From the IMG/VR virus record IMGVR_UViG_3300027917_000033, positions 1 through 64,000 of that record: DNA of 64,000 bases; one strand, written 5' to 3'. The stretch comes from a virus. The notes under the pieces are model-generated. The model ran no database searches and was not told the origin of the DNA. It saw only the letters and a list, made by a program, of their open reading frames with translations. The position numbers were made by a program, and so were the translations under genes. Every line of letters starts with the position of its first letter. Positions within the stretch are counted from its first letter, which is position 1. Positions 24,501-33,637 of this stretch are shown here, piece after piece.

Positions 24501-24524
24501 TGGGGGCAGGTTTCCCTGCCCCCA
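24501..24524 (-). terminator. Strong hairpin between SSB and exonuclease genes
   Basis: A perfect 10-bp stem, TGGGGGCAGG pairing with CCTGCCCCCA, closes on a 4-base loop that reads GAAA (a GNRA tetraloop) on the coding strand. It is not followed by a T-run, so it may act as an mRNA stabiliser, partial terminator or attenuator that sets a high SSB to exonuclease ratio. Confidence 0.6.
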
Positions 24525-24551
24525 CCCGCACTACCATGAGCACCGGAGAGG

Positions 24552-25595
24552 TTAGATATTATCGTCCTTAATTTGCCCCATTAGTTTTTGTAACTCAGGA
24601 TCATCGATTTCACTAACTGAAGATTGTGGCTCTGGCGCTGATTTTGGTGCTGGCGCTGACGCCTTCTCTGGTTGCGTCGATTTGGTGCTGCTTGGCATAC
24701 ACTCCTCTTCGTCTTCGTCACTCTTTGGCGTGCTTTTCTTTGGTGCATCCTTAGGCGTTTCAAGGGCATCTGTGCTTCCGGTGCCGACTTTACTCAGCAT
24801 TTCGGTCAGAGCAGCAACATCTCTAGGTGGCACCTTATCCCAGATATCAAAACGCTGGTCAAGAATCGTTTGAATTTCATCGCTTGAATCTGCCAACTGG
24901 TATTTGCTGGTCAAAAACTTGGACTTTTCGTAGTTATTGTACCCGCCCTTGTGCGTTATTTCAAGCTGGAAGATCAAGCATTCGTGTGGATCATAGAAGA
25001 TGCCCCATGGAAGCGGATCCTCAGCATCTCCTGGTCCACTACGCATTAATACTTCTTCAGTCTTATCAAAGACTGTTTTTGGCATATTGTACCACATCAC
25101 CTTACCATGTAGGTCAGTTGGGTTAACTTTCGACGGTGGGAAGTAAATGTTGACATTGAATGATGGCCTCGGCAGATATAGCTTGCTGATCCTCCTGCGT
25201 TCTTCTTCAATGTCAGTCTGGTTTCTGAGCTCGAAGCCCAGCTCACACCATGGGCATTGCTCGTCGTCAAATAGCCTTGGGCATCCGTATGGCCTAGTAT
25301 TGATCCAATGCAGCCCGCCATTTACCGAGAAAGATACTTCTACAAGTCGTCTCTCTTCGATGGTTTCGGCTGATGGTTCTTGCCCGGCAACTTTATACAT
25401 GGTTTTTGTTACTGTGCCCCCAGCGCACTTCTCCCCCTTTATCAGCCCAGGCAATATGATAAATCTGAATTTAGCTGTTTCATCAGGTTTTACGTTAGGG
25501 GGCCTAAATTGATTTGGGTCTCTACTCCCACTTTTCTGTTCTTTCATTCCCTTTTGAATTTTAGCTAACAATTTTTGCCTCTGTTCTGAATCCAT
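24552..25595 (-). CDS. Single-stranded DNA-binding protein, gp32-like
   Basis: 347 aa, starting at ATG 25595 behind AGGAGG. The N-terminal basic/Gln region resembles the gp32 cooperativity domain. An OB-fold-like core includes a zinc module with HWINTRPYGC followed by CPWC, the H-C-C-C pattern of T4 gp32. The C-terminal 90 residues are a Pro/Ser/Lys-rich linker ending in an acidic tail (EIDDPELQKLMGQ), as gp32 uses to contact partners. Neighbours are the exonuclease and a UvsY-like gene. Confidence 0.85.
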   Translation of the reverse strand: MDSEQRQKLLAKIQKGMKEQKSGSRDPNQFRPPNVKPDETAKFRFIILPGLIKGEKCAGGTVTKTMYKVAGQEPSAETIEERRLVEVSFSVNGGLHWINTRPYGCPRLFDDEQCPWCELGFELRNQTDIEEERRRISKLYLPRPSFNVNIYFPPSKVNPTDLHGKVMWYNMPKTVFDKTEEVLMRSGPGDAEDPLPWGIFYDPHECLIFQLEITHKGGYNNYEKSKFLTSKYQLADSSDEIQTILDQRFDIWDKVPPRDVAALTEMLSKVGTGSTDALETPKDAPKKSTPKSDEDEEECMPSSTKSTQPEKASAPAPKSAPEPQSSVSEIDDPELQKLMGQIKDDNI

Positions 25596-25603
25596 CACTC
25601 CTC

Positions 25604-26089
25604 CTAAGTCGATTCTCTCTGCTCTTGGCGCTTAAATCCAGCTAATGACCGGAGATGGTCAGATTTCATCTTGATTGCGTCAACTATGTTGTATAACTTA
25701 CCCATAGTTCTATTCGCAAGGATAAGTTGAGTCTCTATCCTTAATAGCTCATCATCCTTTTCGACCAATTCCCTAAATACCTTTTCCGGGATTTTTGGCC
25801 AATCTTCTTTTCTCGATTCCTGTATGATCATTTCATAGGCTATAGCTCTTCTCCTTTTTGCTTTTCTATCTAAACTTGCTACTGTCGCTTTCTGTTCGCT
25901 ATATACAGCAGCCCAAAATGCAAACTCTTGCGGAGTTGTAGTTAGGTCTTCCTCCAATGTTTCGTAGTCAATCTTTAAATCGGGTCTGAAGTCTCTTTCT
26001 ACGATATTCTTTTCACCCATATCGACTCTGATTCTGATAACCCGCTTTATTAAATCTTCACTCAGATTCTCTGAGAACCAGTCCTTCAT
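25604..26089 (-). CDS. UvsY-like recombination mediator (tentative)
   Basis: This 161-aa helical protein has an order of features like T4 UvsY: an aromatic helix (EFAFWAAVYSEQKATVA), a long basic stretch (DRKAKRRRAIAYE), a middle LRIETQLILANRTMGKL and a C-terminal VDAIKMKSDHLRSLAGFKR. UvsY loads the recombinase on gp32-coated DNA, which fits the position next to the gp32-like gene. The similarity is judged by eye and is weak in places. Confidence 0.55.
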   Translation of the reverse strand: MKDWFSENLSEDLIKRVIRIRVDMGEKNIVERDFRPDLKIDYETLEEDLTTTPQEFAFWAAVYSEQKATVASLDRKAKRRRAIAYEMIIQESRKEDWPKIPEKVFRELVEKDDELLRIETQLILANRTMGKLYNIVDAIKMKSDHLRSLAGFKRQEQREST

Positions 26090-27195
26090 CTGAAATCCCT
26101 ATAAAATTTCCATTCTTTCCAAACCTTCCCGATATATACTCTCAACGGGAATCTTGGGAACTCATCTAGCGGCTTTATCATGATATCAGATGCGGCTTTT
26201 ATGATATGTGGAACCAATCCGGGCCTGCTAGCAAATACGACCGAATCATGTGTTTCAGTCACCAGATACTTCTTTAATTCAGGTGCCATGCGTATCAAGC
26301 TTGATTGCATAGCATGCGCAACCGTTCCCTGCAGCACAGCATTAAATACACTTTTTTCGTCTCTGTCACCAATTTTAAATCGTCTACCTAGCAAAGAACT
26401 CAGGTAGCCATCCTTTGCCAACTTTTGTGCCTGTTTGATCATCCACTCTCTTAATTCAGGAAATACTTCCAATATTGGTGACTCCAAATCTATCGAGTAT
26501 ATTGTTCTAAGATATAGTCTTTTGCATTCATCACGAGGTATGTCTAATGCTTCGCTCAGCATCGTGTGTGGGTCTGACTTCTGAAAGCTCTCATTTAGGT
26601 ATTCGTCATTAGAAAACGCTGCGGCAGCTCTAATGTCAGCTGCTATCCAATCAAGACAGACTAATACGTCTTCGTCATTGCCGGTGTTTATTGGCGTACC
26701 ATTCGTTATGCCTTGCATGTTATATCTAGTACATCTAGACCTACCTGTAAACGTATCCAATTCATAGCTAGGGTAGACACGTTGCTCATCTAGGTACAAT
26801 TCTCTGCTTTCCATAACCTTATAGACTTCAGCGCTTCTGCCAAGCAAGTTCCGCCATTTGGTCGGTTGTGGGTTGGCGCTGATGATTGTTTGGAATAACA
26901 TCGCAAGTTGCTTGTCGCTTGCTCCGTTCGGTACGTGAATATTTAACTGGTTAAGCTTGCTGGTATCGAGTATGTTGAAAGCGTAGAGATGTGCTTTAGG
27001 GTTGTTTAGTAGAACCTGTGTTTTGCTTGATGTAATTATTTCTGATATCTGACTGATAGTTTTGTTAACTTCATACAAAGTTTTCCCGGTCCCCTTAGCA
27101 TACAATGGGTATGTGCTATTGTGCTCGCCATCGTTTATAAATGTAACTAGCGGCTTTGGTGGCGTGTTGCTATCGAATGCCGTAAAGATGATCAT
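26086..27195 (-). CDS. Reduced family A DNA polymerase domain
   Basis: This 369-aa protein carries the family A palm and fingers: TGRSRCTRYNMQG, motif A as CLDWIAADIRAAAAFSND, the fingers helix as RDECKRLYLRTIYSI, SLLGRRFKIGDRDEKSVFNA followed by VLQGTVAHAMQSSLI, and motif C as THDSVVFAS. It lacks a recognisable 3'-5' exonuclease domain and is far shorter than usual polymerases of 600-900 aa. Motif C has HDS in place of HDE. It could be a repair polymerase, a primase-like enzyme or a specialised polymerase beside DnaE. Confidence 0.75.
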   Translation of the reverse strand: MIIFTAFDSNTPPKPLVTFINDGEHNSTYPLYAKGTGKTLYEVNKTISQISEIITSSKTQVLLNNPKAHLYAFNILDTSKLNQLNIHVPNGASDKQLAMLFQTIISANPQPTKWRNLLGRSAEVYKVMESRELYLDEQRVYPSYELDTFTGRSRCTRYNMQGITNGTPINTGNDEDVLVCLDWIAADIRAAAAFSNDEYLNESFQKSDPHTMLSEALDIPRDECKRLYLRTIYSIDLESPILEVFPELREWMIKQAQKLAKDGYLSSLLGRRFKIGDRDEKSVFNAVLQGTVAHAMQSSLIRMAPELKKYLVTETHDSVVFASRPGLVPHIIKAASDIMIKPLDEFPRFPLRVYIGKVWKEWKFYRDFR

Positions 27196-27584
27196 GTATA
27201 ATATTGGCGCTTCTTCTTCGGCTTTCGTAGATTGTTTTTTATCTCGTCAACTTCTCCGGGTTGCCTAAGACTTGCGTATGGGTCTTCTCCTTTGTCTAGC
27301 TTGTATAGATCCATGTCTCTTTGACAACCTTTTCTGTCGAGATAGCCATATCCACGAATGTAAGATACTGGTGCGCCAATGCCCTCAAGAGTTTTGATGG
27401 CTTCTCCGTTGCATAGAGGGCACTTGATAGGTGGGTCCAATAACATCCGATGTCTTTCTTCCCATACTAAATCACCGCTCTTTACAGCGACAATTGTATT
27501 TTTTATGGTATTCTTTTTGCCTGTTTGTTTCTTAAGATCATCAAATTTACACCCCTTAGCACATCTATAATGATATGTTGGCAT
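27192..27584 (-). CDS. FmdB-like zinc-ribbon protein (130 aa)
   Basis: The start MPTYHYRCAKGCKF and the CPLC pair at about residue 75 match the FmdB-type regulatory zinc ribbon, here enlarged by a central insertion and a basic C-terminal tail. It sits between the polymerase and helicase genes with 4-base or no spacing, so a replication-associated role is plausible but unproven. Confidence 0.65.
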   Translation of the reverse strand: MPTYHYRCAKGCKFDDLKKQTGKKNTIKNTIVAVKSGDLVWEERHRMLLDPPIKCPLCNGEAIKTLEGIGAPVSYIRGYGYLDRKGCQRDMDLYKLDKGEDPYASLRQPGEVDEIKNNLRKPKKKRQYYT

Positions 27585-28907
27585 TTAACCTCCTATGGCT
27601 TTGTATGGATCTACCTGGACAACCATTGTATCATAATTTACTTTAGCGCTCAATGTTCTGAATCTCGGCCCATTCCTGTTTTTGGCTATATAAAATCTGA
27701 TACGATTCTGCTTGTATTCGTCAGGAGTTTGGTTTAGACTAACCACATAATCTGAAGGCATCATTTTGCCATATGATTCTGCTGCGCGATTGACGTCGAT
27801 CAAATTGCCGCCATCACCAGGTCCGTTCTTGCCTTTGTCTTTCTTGACTTCCCTATTTGTCTGTGTTGCAGTAAACAGCAATACATTTTCCTTCTTGGCC
27901 AACCCACGCAACTCAGTAGATACGCTCTTTTGCTTTATATAATCTTCCTTATTATATGCGGACCGCCTTGAAACCATCAGCTCCAAATAATCGATGATAA
28001 CCACATCAGGGTTCCAGCCCTTCGTCCTCTTTAACCACTTTATGACCTGGTGTATAGTATCGACACTAATTTCATCTGGCGGAAACTCATAAATTATTAT
28101 ATCACCGCTAGACCCGGCACGTTCTCTATCAATTCGTTCAACCATTCTGTCTTTGTTTGAATATCTTTGTGAAATCGGCATTCTAGTAAAGACACCGCTG
28201 TACCTCAATTTAGTCTTGTGTGTTGAGATCTCCAATGTTATGTGCAGGACTTTCTGGTTTGCTCTGAAGCACATAGCACCGGTATTGACTAGTATCATAG
28301 TTTTCCCAATACCGGTTGGTGCCATCCAGACAAAAACATCGCCCTTTGTTGGCCCACCCTCATTGATCCATCTATCAAGATCTTTAAAGCCGGTCGTAAG
28401 TTTTACCTCTGTGCTTGTATCAAATATCGTTTGATATGTCTTAAAGAATTGATCACCAGTCTGTGATACATCTACTATCCTTTGGGCATTTTCTACTATG
28501 TCGCCCAATGAGTCAAAATCGCCTCTGTCATATGCATCCATTGCGTCTTTGCTGTATAGTAAACCGTAAGCTTTTTCTCTTGCCCATCCGATAAGAGTGT
28601 CTTTGACAACCGGGATCTCCCTTGGATCAGATTCGCGGTCGATTATGTCTATGACGTCCTGGTATTCGTCATCTACTGTAAGCCTTTTTAATGCTATATC
28701 TTTAACCATCTCCCGTGTTGGTACGATTTCGTGCTGCTCATACAACATATCTATGATTGCGAACACGTATTGTACGGCAGGATTGTTGAAATATTTTACG
28801 TCGAGGTGTTGGCCAACTGAACTATAAAATTCTGGTGAGGAGAATGCTAATGATATTATTGCTTTTTCTTCATTTGGTCCAAATGGTTGGTTAAGACTCT
28901 GATCCAT
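27585..28907 (-). CDS. Replicative DNA helicase, DnaB/gp41-like
   Basis: About 440 aa from ATG 28907. The N-terminal helical domain (EEKAIISLAFSSPEFYSSV) is followed by a RecA-like hexameric helicase domain with Walker A MAPTGIGKT (near residue 200), VVIIDYLELM as Walker B, and LLFTATQTNREV as motif 3. It unwinds DNA at the fork. The gene lies downstream of RecA and a small unknown gene, which it overlaps slightly. Confidence 0.88.
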   Translation of the reverse strand: MDQSLNQPFGPNEEKAIISLAFSSPEFYSSVGQHLDVKYFNNPAVQYVFAIIDMLYEQHEIVPTREMVKDIALKRLTVDDEYQDVIDIIDRESDPREIPVVKDTLIGWAREKAYGLLYSKDAMDAYDRGDFDSLGDIVENAQRIVDVSQTGDQFFKTYQTIFDTSTEVKLTTGFKDLDRWINEGGPTKGDVFVWMAPTGIGKTMILVNTGAMCFRANQKVLHITLEISTHKTKLRYSGVFTRMPISQRYSNKDRMVERIDRERAGSSGDIIIYEFPPDEISVDTIHQVIKWLKRTKGWNPDVVIIDYLELMVSRRSAYNKEDYIKQKSVSTELRGLAKKENVLLFTATQTNREVKKDKGKNGPGDGGNLIDVNRAAESYGKMMPSDYVVSLNQTPDEYKQNRIRFYIAKNRNGPRFRTLSAKVNYDTMVVQVDPYKAIGG

Positions 28908-29226
28908 TAGGAAAATGCTTATCAATCAGTTCATTGATTTTGTTTAGTTTTCTGGTTAGGGCAGCTCTAACCAGAAGAAAGGCTTCCTCCATGCCTATCA
29001 GTTCTCTTTCATCAAAATACATCGTCCTTGGGTTCTTGAGATCTACCATGTCCATGACAGTAGCTTCAGATGGCAATCTCTGAGCAACGTCTATTGTGTA
29101 AAGCCATTTGCCCCTTATCCTGGTGACCCCTGTAATTTGATACGCTTCTAAATGACCGATTTTGGCCGATGCTAGAAGATATACTATATCAGTTATGCTC
29201 CACGTCGGCGCAGGCGTCGTCGTCAT
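28891..29226 (-). CDS. Hypothetical protein between RecA and helicase (111 aa)
   Basis: A small barrel-like region ([20 protein letters not shown]) precedes a helical C-terminus. It overlaps both the RecA gene (38 bases) and the helicase gene. Location suggests an accessory replication or recombination role, but no family is recognised. Confidence 0.6.
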   Translation of the reverse strand: MTTTPAPTWSITDIVYLLASAKIGHLEAYQITGVTRIRGKWLYTIDVAQRLPSEATVMDMVDLKNPRTMYFDERELIGMEEAFLLVRAALTRKLNKINELIDKHFPNGSES

Positions 29227-30238
29227 TCTTGATTCTCCTAAGCGGCATCATTTCATCTAGAACTGCTTCCATCAGCTCGTCATAGATTTCCTGGTTATTT
29301 TTGAGGAATTCTACAGCCGCTTGTTTTCCATTGCCGACTCTAAAATCATTGTAACTATACCATGATCCTGACTTGTCAAGCTTTTTGCTCTTCACGCCAA
29401 GATCAATAATTTCCGATTCCCTACATATTCCTTCACTAAAAACGATGTCGAATTCTGCTTTCCTGAATGGTGGTGCTACTTTATTCTTAATGACATTGGC
29501 TCTTACCCTGTTGCCTATTTTGTCTTTACCGTCTCCACTGTCTCCACCTCCCTTGGGTGCATCGATAGATGACACACGCCTCAAATCGATTCGCACGGAG
29601 GCATAAAATTTCAATGCACGCCCACCGGGAGTGGTTTCTGGGCTGCCAAACATCACGCCTATTTTCTCCCTCAATTGGTTGATAAAAACTAGCGCGGTCT
29701 TGCTTTTATTAACGATACCTTTAAGCCTACGACAGGCTTTCGACATCAATTTAGCCTGGGCACCGATATTCGCATCCTTGTACTCACCGTCTAATTCAGC
29801 CTGTGGAACCAATGCGGCCACCGAGTCAATTATTACAATGTCTATTTTGTTTGATTTACACAGGATCTCAGCTATTTCAAGAGCCTCTTCGCCACTATCT
29901 GGCTGTGAAATCATCAACTCATCGATATTAACGCCGATATTTCTGGCGTATTGAAAATCCAATGCGTGTTCTACGTCAACAAACGCTGCCGTACCACCTC
30001 GTTTTTGGGCTTGTGCTATGGTTTCTAGCGCGAGGGTCGTCTTGCCGCTTGCTTCTGGGCCGAATACCTCGCATATGCGCCCCCTCGGGATTCCGCCAAC
30101 GCCAAGAGCTATATCTAAATTAATAGACCCGCTTGGAATTGATTCAATGTTCTTGTTGACGACTGTATCACCACGGATAATTGCGCCTTCGCCAAATTTC
30201 TTGCGTATTTCTTCAAAAGGATCAATCTGATCTACCAC
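29189..30238 (-). CDS. recA: RecA recombinase, bacterial type
   Basis: 349 aa with full RecA architecture: [10 protein letters not shown] start, Walker [17 protein letters not shown] at about residues 59-74, VDVEHALD, Walker [13 protein letters not shown], loop L1 [36 protein letters not shown] (loop L2), and the C-terminal dimer region. A Gly/Asp-rich insertion ([11 protein letters not shown]) follows the DLRRVSSID segment. T4-like phages usually have UvsX; this bacterial-type RecA coexists here with gp32- and UvsY-like proteins. Confidence 0.95.
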   Translation of the reverse strand: MVDQIDPFEEIRKKFGEGAIIRGDTVVNKNIESIPSGSINLDIALGVGGIPRGRICEVFGPEASGKTTLALETIAQAQKRGGTAAFVDVEHALDFQYARNIGVNIDELMISQPDSGEEALEIAEILCKSNKIDIVIIDSVAALVPQAELDGEYKDANIGAQAKLMSKACRRLKGIVNKSKTALVFINQLREKIGVMFGSPETTPGGRALKFYASVRIDLRRVSSIDAPKGGGDSGDGKDKIGNRVRANVIKNKVAPPFRKAEFDIVFSEGICRESEIIDLGVKSKKLDKSGSWYSYNDFRVGNGKQAAVEFLKNNQEIYDELMEAVLDEMMPLRRIKNDDDACADVEHN

Positions 30239-30476
30239 TTTTGTGCTCCTTAATCTTCCGGTTTATATAGCTTTGTGGGCTGTAAGACGCGACTAGTCTT
30301 ATCGCGTTCAATGGCGCTCTCACTATTGTTTCGTCTTTGGCTATCATCACATCATATCCGACTATAGCTACTATTGACCAGTCGCCGTCTGGTGTGGCTG
30401 CTCTGCCACGTGGGCCAGATACGAATTTAATATTCTTAGCAGAGATAATTCTAACTATGTCAAATTGCTTTAGCAA
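30222..30476 (-). CDS. Small beta-rich protein (84 aa)
   Basis: A compact strand-rich protein starting [16 protein letters not shown], with [16 protein letters not shown], suggestive of an SH3-like or KOW-like barrel, and a basic tail. First gene of the RecA-helicase operon; it overlaps recA by 17 bases. Function unknown. Confidence 0.6.
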   Translation of the reverse strand: MLKQFDIVRIISAKNIKFVSGPRGRAATPDGDWSIVAIVGYDVMIAKDETIVRAPLNAIRLVASYSPQSYINRKIKEHKSGRSD

Positions 30477-30498
30477 TTTCTCAGCATCCTAATCAAAT

Positions 30499-30510
30499 GT
30501 AAATATAGAT
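30499..30510 (+). promoter_or_regulatory. Putative late promoter -10-like motif GTAAATATAGAT
   Basis: The same GTAAATATAGAT core as at 23332-23343, again followed within 20 bases by AGGAGG and the ATG of an isolated + strand gene. No -35 element is obvious. Recurrence with constant spacing supports a gp55-type late promoter. Confidence 0.45.
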
Positions 30511-30528
30511 AAGGTATAGGAGGAAAGA

Positions 30529-31221
30529 ATGGCTCTCACCGATAAAGAAAAAGCTTTACTAGAAGCAATTTCTACCATGCTTAAGCAGGACGCAAAGCTT
30601 GGGTTGCCCATTTCTAGCGAGACCTCACATACTTCTCAGTTTAGGTGGGAAGGTATTGATGACGCTTTCGCGCTGAAAGTATCTAAGTCTCCATTTGCTG
30701 AATCTATCAGCTCGGCTTTCTTTGCTGTGCATAGCCACAAATATATTGACAATCCGACGTTCAAATTATCTTTTGACAGAGAGATGTCCGCCAGGGCTGT
30801 ACCGACGCCAGAGAAAGAACGTGCATTCAAATACTTAGAAGAAATGACAAAGGAACTATCCGGCACCAAACTATCTGAACATGATGCTGGATGGAATCCT
30901 AATATAGCAGATATTGCCGATATGACAAGGAATGCTGATAATAGGGATTCAGAACAGAGCAAGCCATTCACTGGTGGTGGGCCCGCCCCAGATGGTGAAA
31001 GGGGCGGGAAGGGTGGAATCTACATGGAAGGATTCGAAGACGAAATCAAACACGACGGCTGGACGATAACATATAAGGTCACACCGGCTGATGATTCCAT
31101 GAAACTCACGTTGGTAGAGGCCAAAAACGAGTCTGAATCGGTGGTTGATCAAGAAGAGATCCTCAAAAAACTCGATATGGCTGAAGAAGAATTCTGGAAA
31201 TTAATTGCTAATGGTAATTGA
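30529..31221 (+). CDS. Hypothetical protein, possibly virion-associated (230 aa)
   Basis: A strong AGGAGG site and a putative late promoter precede ATG 30529. The N-terminal helix (ALTDKEKALLEAISTML) leads into a mixed region, a Gly/Pro-rich linker at about residues 148-165 (TGGGPAPDGERGGKGG), and a small acidic C-terminal domain with WTITYKVTPADDSMKLTLV. No family recognised. Confidence 0.65.
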   Translation: MALTDKEKALLEAISTMLKQDAKLGLPISSETSHTSQFRWEGIDDAFALKVSKSPFAESISSAFFAVHSHKYIDNPTFKLSFDREMSARAVPTPEKERAFKYLEEMTKELSGTKLSEHDAGWNPNIADIADMTRNADNRDSEQSKPFTGGGPAPDGERGGKGGIYMEGFEDEIKHDGWTITYKVTPADDSMKLTLVEAKNESESVVDQEEILKKLDMAEEEFWKLIANGN

Positions 31222-31528
31222 TGAGCAATCACTCCAAACAATATCTAGCAGGCTAAGAAACCCGCTCGAAAGAATATGTCTAACCGGTATTGATGAATGG
31301 AATCCCATATTCTCAAATGGATATGGGTTTGGCAGTGATAAATTAGTCATACGGATGAAACCTGTCCACGATATCGACACAGATATAATTGGAATAGATA
31401 CCAATCACATATTAGAAGTATTGCGTATAATGATCGGTGACATATGCTCCATTGAAGATCTAGAAGTTGTGCAGAGAGATGGATGCACAGGATTCTTTAT
31501 TGTAGTAGATCTTAATGAACTTATCTAA
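31211..31528 (+). CDS. Hypothetical protein (105 aa)
   Basis: ATG 31211 overlaps the end of the upstream gene. The product is Ile/Asp-rich with a central DKLVIRMKPVHDIDTDIIG and looks like a small alpha/beta domain. No family recognised; it does not carry the DPxSF motif. Confidence 0.58.
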   Translation: MVIDEQSLQTISSRLRNPLERICLTGIDEWNPIFSNGYGFGSDKLVIRMKPVHDIDTDIIGIDTNHILEVLRIMIGDICSIEDLEVVQRDGCTGFFIVVDLNELI

Positions 31529-31832
31529 TTTACACACGATGAGAATAGCTTTTGACAAATACAAAGCTTTGCTAACTAAAGAACTAGACCCCAATAGCCC
31601 AGAATTAACCGGGCAGCCAGCAGAGCCAACACTAGGCCTGCCATCACAACCAGCTAGAAGTGGTGTACAGGACACCCCGCTTAAAACGCGCCACAGGAAA
31701 TATTTCGGCGCATATACAAATCAACCAGCCACTGATAAGATTGGGTACCCAGATCAGGTGTGGAGCAACATCAAATCATTAAGCCCTAGCAGCAAGAAAA
31801 TCAGACCATACAACGTCAACAGCCATCATTGA
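31515..31832 (+). CDS. Pro-rich basic protein (105 aa)
   Basis: A disordered-looking protein rich in Pro, Gln, Ser and Thr with a basic C-terminus. The start MNLSNLHTMRI resembles the cargo leaders but has LHT in place of LHE, so the cleavage residue is missing; ATG 31539 is an alternative start. Function unknown. Confidence 0.5.
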   Translation: MNLSNLHTMRIAFDKYKALLTKELDPNSPELTGQPAEPTLGLPSQPARSGVQDTPLKTRHRKYFGAYTNQPATDKIGYPDQVWSNIKSLSPSSKKIRPYNVNSHH

Positions 31833-32590
31833 CGTTCAAAAATACCGCCACCATTACACTTTGGGCATGTTTGCTTTGGGTCTGTGCGAGCCTTGCCGCT
31901 GCCGCCGCATGCAGGGCAATCATTGATATTGTATCCACTTTTGCCGAAATGGTGAGAGTTGTCATTGGCCTTCGATGCTGCTGCCATAGATTCAAACCTT
32001 CTCTGTAGTTCGCGATTTCCAGTCTTAACAATTCTTATGTCGGTATTTCCGCCTTCGTTGTCAAATATCCTCTTTGGTAGCGGAATTGGTCCTCTGGTTG
32101 ATGTCTCGACTACTTGATTCTCTTTGGCAGTAGTTTGTATTTTGCAATATGCGAGATCCTTTTGGCTGTATCCTGAGTGGCTTTCGACGCCGCTTGGCGG
32201 TTGTGTTGTTGGCTCTACTGGTGTGGGGCTCTCTGCTATCGGCTCAGCAATTGGCTGCTTTGTTTGCCTGTTTTTCTGGGGCACCAGCTTATGTGGTTTT
32301 GTGCTTATTGGTGCTGGTTTATGAACTGGTGGTTGCTTGCTTATAACTGGTATATTGTTGATATCAACCCCAAGCTCAGCAGCAAGTTCCTGGAGCTGTT
32401 TCATTTTCTGCTGTCGCTTCTGTTCTTCAAGCCTATTCTTACTATCTCTTTCGAGTTGCTGTCTGATAGACTTTGGGGTCTGGTCTTCGCAATTCTCACA
32501 CAAAGCTACAGTATGTGGTTGTCCATCAACTTTAACGGTCAGGGTAGTATTTAAATTGACAGAACCACAAAACAAACATTTACCGGCCAT
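31826..32590 (-). CDS. Two-zinc-finger protein with DnaJ-type motif (254 aa)
   Basis: The N-terminal ribbon CLFCGSVNL with CENC is followed by a helical stretch, a long Pro/Thr/Gln-rich linker (about residues 85-160), and a C-terminal DnaJ-like zinc module CPACGGSGKA with CPKCNGGG. DnaJ-type CxxCxGxG modules often bind unfolded protein. No J domain is present. Function unknown. Confidence 0.65.
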   Translation of the reverse strand: MAGKCLFCGSVNLNTTLTVKVDGQPHTVALCENCEDQTPKSIRQQLERDSKNRLEEQKRQQKMKQLQELAAELGVDINNIPVISKQPPVHKPAPISTKPHKLVPQKNRQTKQPIAEPIAESPTPVEPTTQPPSGVESHSGYSQKDLAYCKIQTTAKENQVVETSTRGPIPLPKRIFDNEGGNTDIRIVKTGNRELQRRFESMAAASKANDNSHHFGKSGYNINDCPACGGSGKARTDPKQTCPKCNGGGIFERQ

Positions 32591-32601
32591 GGAGACCTCC
32601 G

Positions 32602-33003
32602 ATGGAAGATAAGATAGAAATCATCGAACTTGGATTGGACGAAGATCTTAAGAAGGATATTGAGGATTCGGCTAAATTGTCAGACGACATACAAATTAAA
32701 TTGAAAAACCAAGTACAAGGTATGACCAAACAAATGATAAATAAGAAAGCCCAAGAAAAGAAAAAATGGGAAGGAAAGTTAGATATTATATATGAAATTC
32801 TGTTAGAATCATACGAACGTGATCCACAGAAGCATGTTCCCAAAACTACCATAATAGAAGCCATATCGTGTAGTGACAAAGAACTATCAAGTACGATCTT
32901 GCGGTTTAAGCGTTATTTAAGAACCACCAAGGAAGACAAGTGGACATTGATGCGTAAAAAGGTTAGGGGCATAACTAGTTACGCACTTGCTCCCTTTGCC
33001 TAA
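32602..33003 (+). CDS. Helical Lys/Glu-rich protein (133 aa)
   Basis: A highly charged N-terminal helix, probably a coiled coil (residues 5-60), precedes a winged-helix-like C-terminal region with KTTIIEAISCSDKELSSTI and RFKRYLRTTKEDKWTL. It could be DNA-binding. It diverges from the zinc-finger gene with an 11-base gap and its 3' end overlaps the uracil glycosylase gene. Confidence 0.58.
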   Translation: MEDKIEIIELGLDEDLKKDIEDSAKLSDDIQIKLKNQVQGMTKQMINKKAQEKKKWEGKLDIIYEILLESYERDPQKHVPKTTIIEAISCSDKELSSTILRFKRYLRTTKEDKWTLMRKKVRGITSYALAPFA

Positions 33004-33637
33004 GCCCAACAATCAATCTGCACAGCAAGCTAACCTGTCTACTAAAAGCCTCTTTTCTAACTTTGTCGGCTAAATTTCTAGGAGATGGATGATATATTGC
33101 AAATATTTTCTTGCCAGCCAATTCTGAGTGAGTTAGCTTCCCAAGGGCTTTTGCGTATATTGCGTCCGGGCAGAAATGGTTGAATGAAATAGCTCCAAGC
33201 GTAATCAAAAAATCTGGGTTTAATATGGCAAGTTCCATTTGCAAGAACGGGTGGCATTTCTGGATACTATCATACTCTGGCTTAGCATTATTTTCTGTAT
33301 AGCATTTGCAAATGTTGGTTATGTAAAAATCCTTCCGTTCTAAACCATTCTTTTCTATTTCTCTGTTGAAATTTATGCCAGCTTGCCCCACGAATGGTTC
33401 ATCCTGATGGCACTCATTGACTCCTGGATTTTGCCCGACTATCATATACTTACTAGGTGTCATAGTGCTAAATACATGCTGGTCATACCCGTAGTGTTTT
33501 CTGCCGAGATGGCACATGATGCAATCTTTACAAGTGTCTCTTAGCGATCTCAGCATTGTTATTCTGTCGTCGTTCACTGGTTTCCAATCGAAGTGTCTGA
33601 TCTCCCTAACAATTCTATCTTCTTCACTGTTGTACAC
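32975..33637 (-). CDS. Uracil-DNA glycosylase, family 4-like
   Basis: About 220 aa from GTG 33637; ATG 33670 and ATG 33556 are alternatives. The features are CKDCIMC (iron-sulfur ligands), MIVGQNPGVNECHQDEPFVG, TNICKCYTEN, FLITLGAISFNHF and IYHPSPRNL. These match iron-sulfur family 4 uracil glycosylases. It excises uracil from DNA and may guard the phage genome or attack modified DNA. Confidence 0.85.
   Translation of the reverse strand: MYNSEEDRIVREIRHFDWKPVNDDRITMLRSLRDTCKDCIMCHLGRKHYGYDQHVFSTMTPSKYMIVGQNPGVNECHQDEPFVGQAGINFNREIEKNGLERKDFYITNICKCYTENNAKPEYDSIQKCHPFLQMELAILNPDFLITLGAISFNHFCPDAIYAKALGKLTHSELAGKKIFAIYHPSPRNLADKVRKEAFSRQVSLLCRLIVGLRQREQVRN

Noticed and set aside
31515-31832. 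Adding the 31515 protein to the leader-bearing set
   Set aside because: Its start MNLSNLHTM resembles the leaders but lacks the Glu that defines the cleavage tripeptide.
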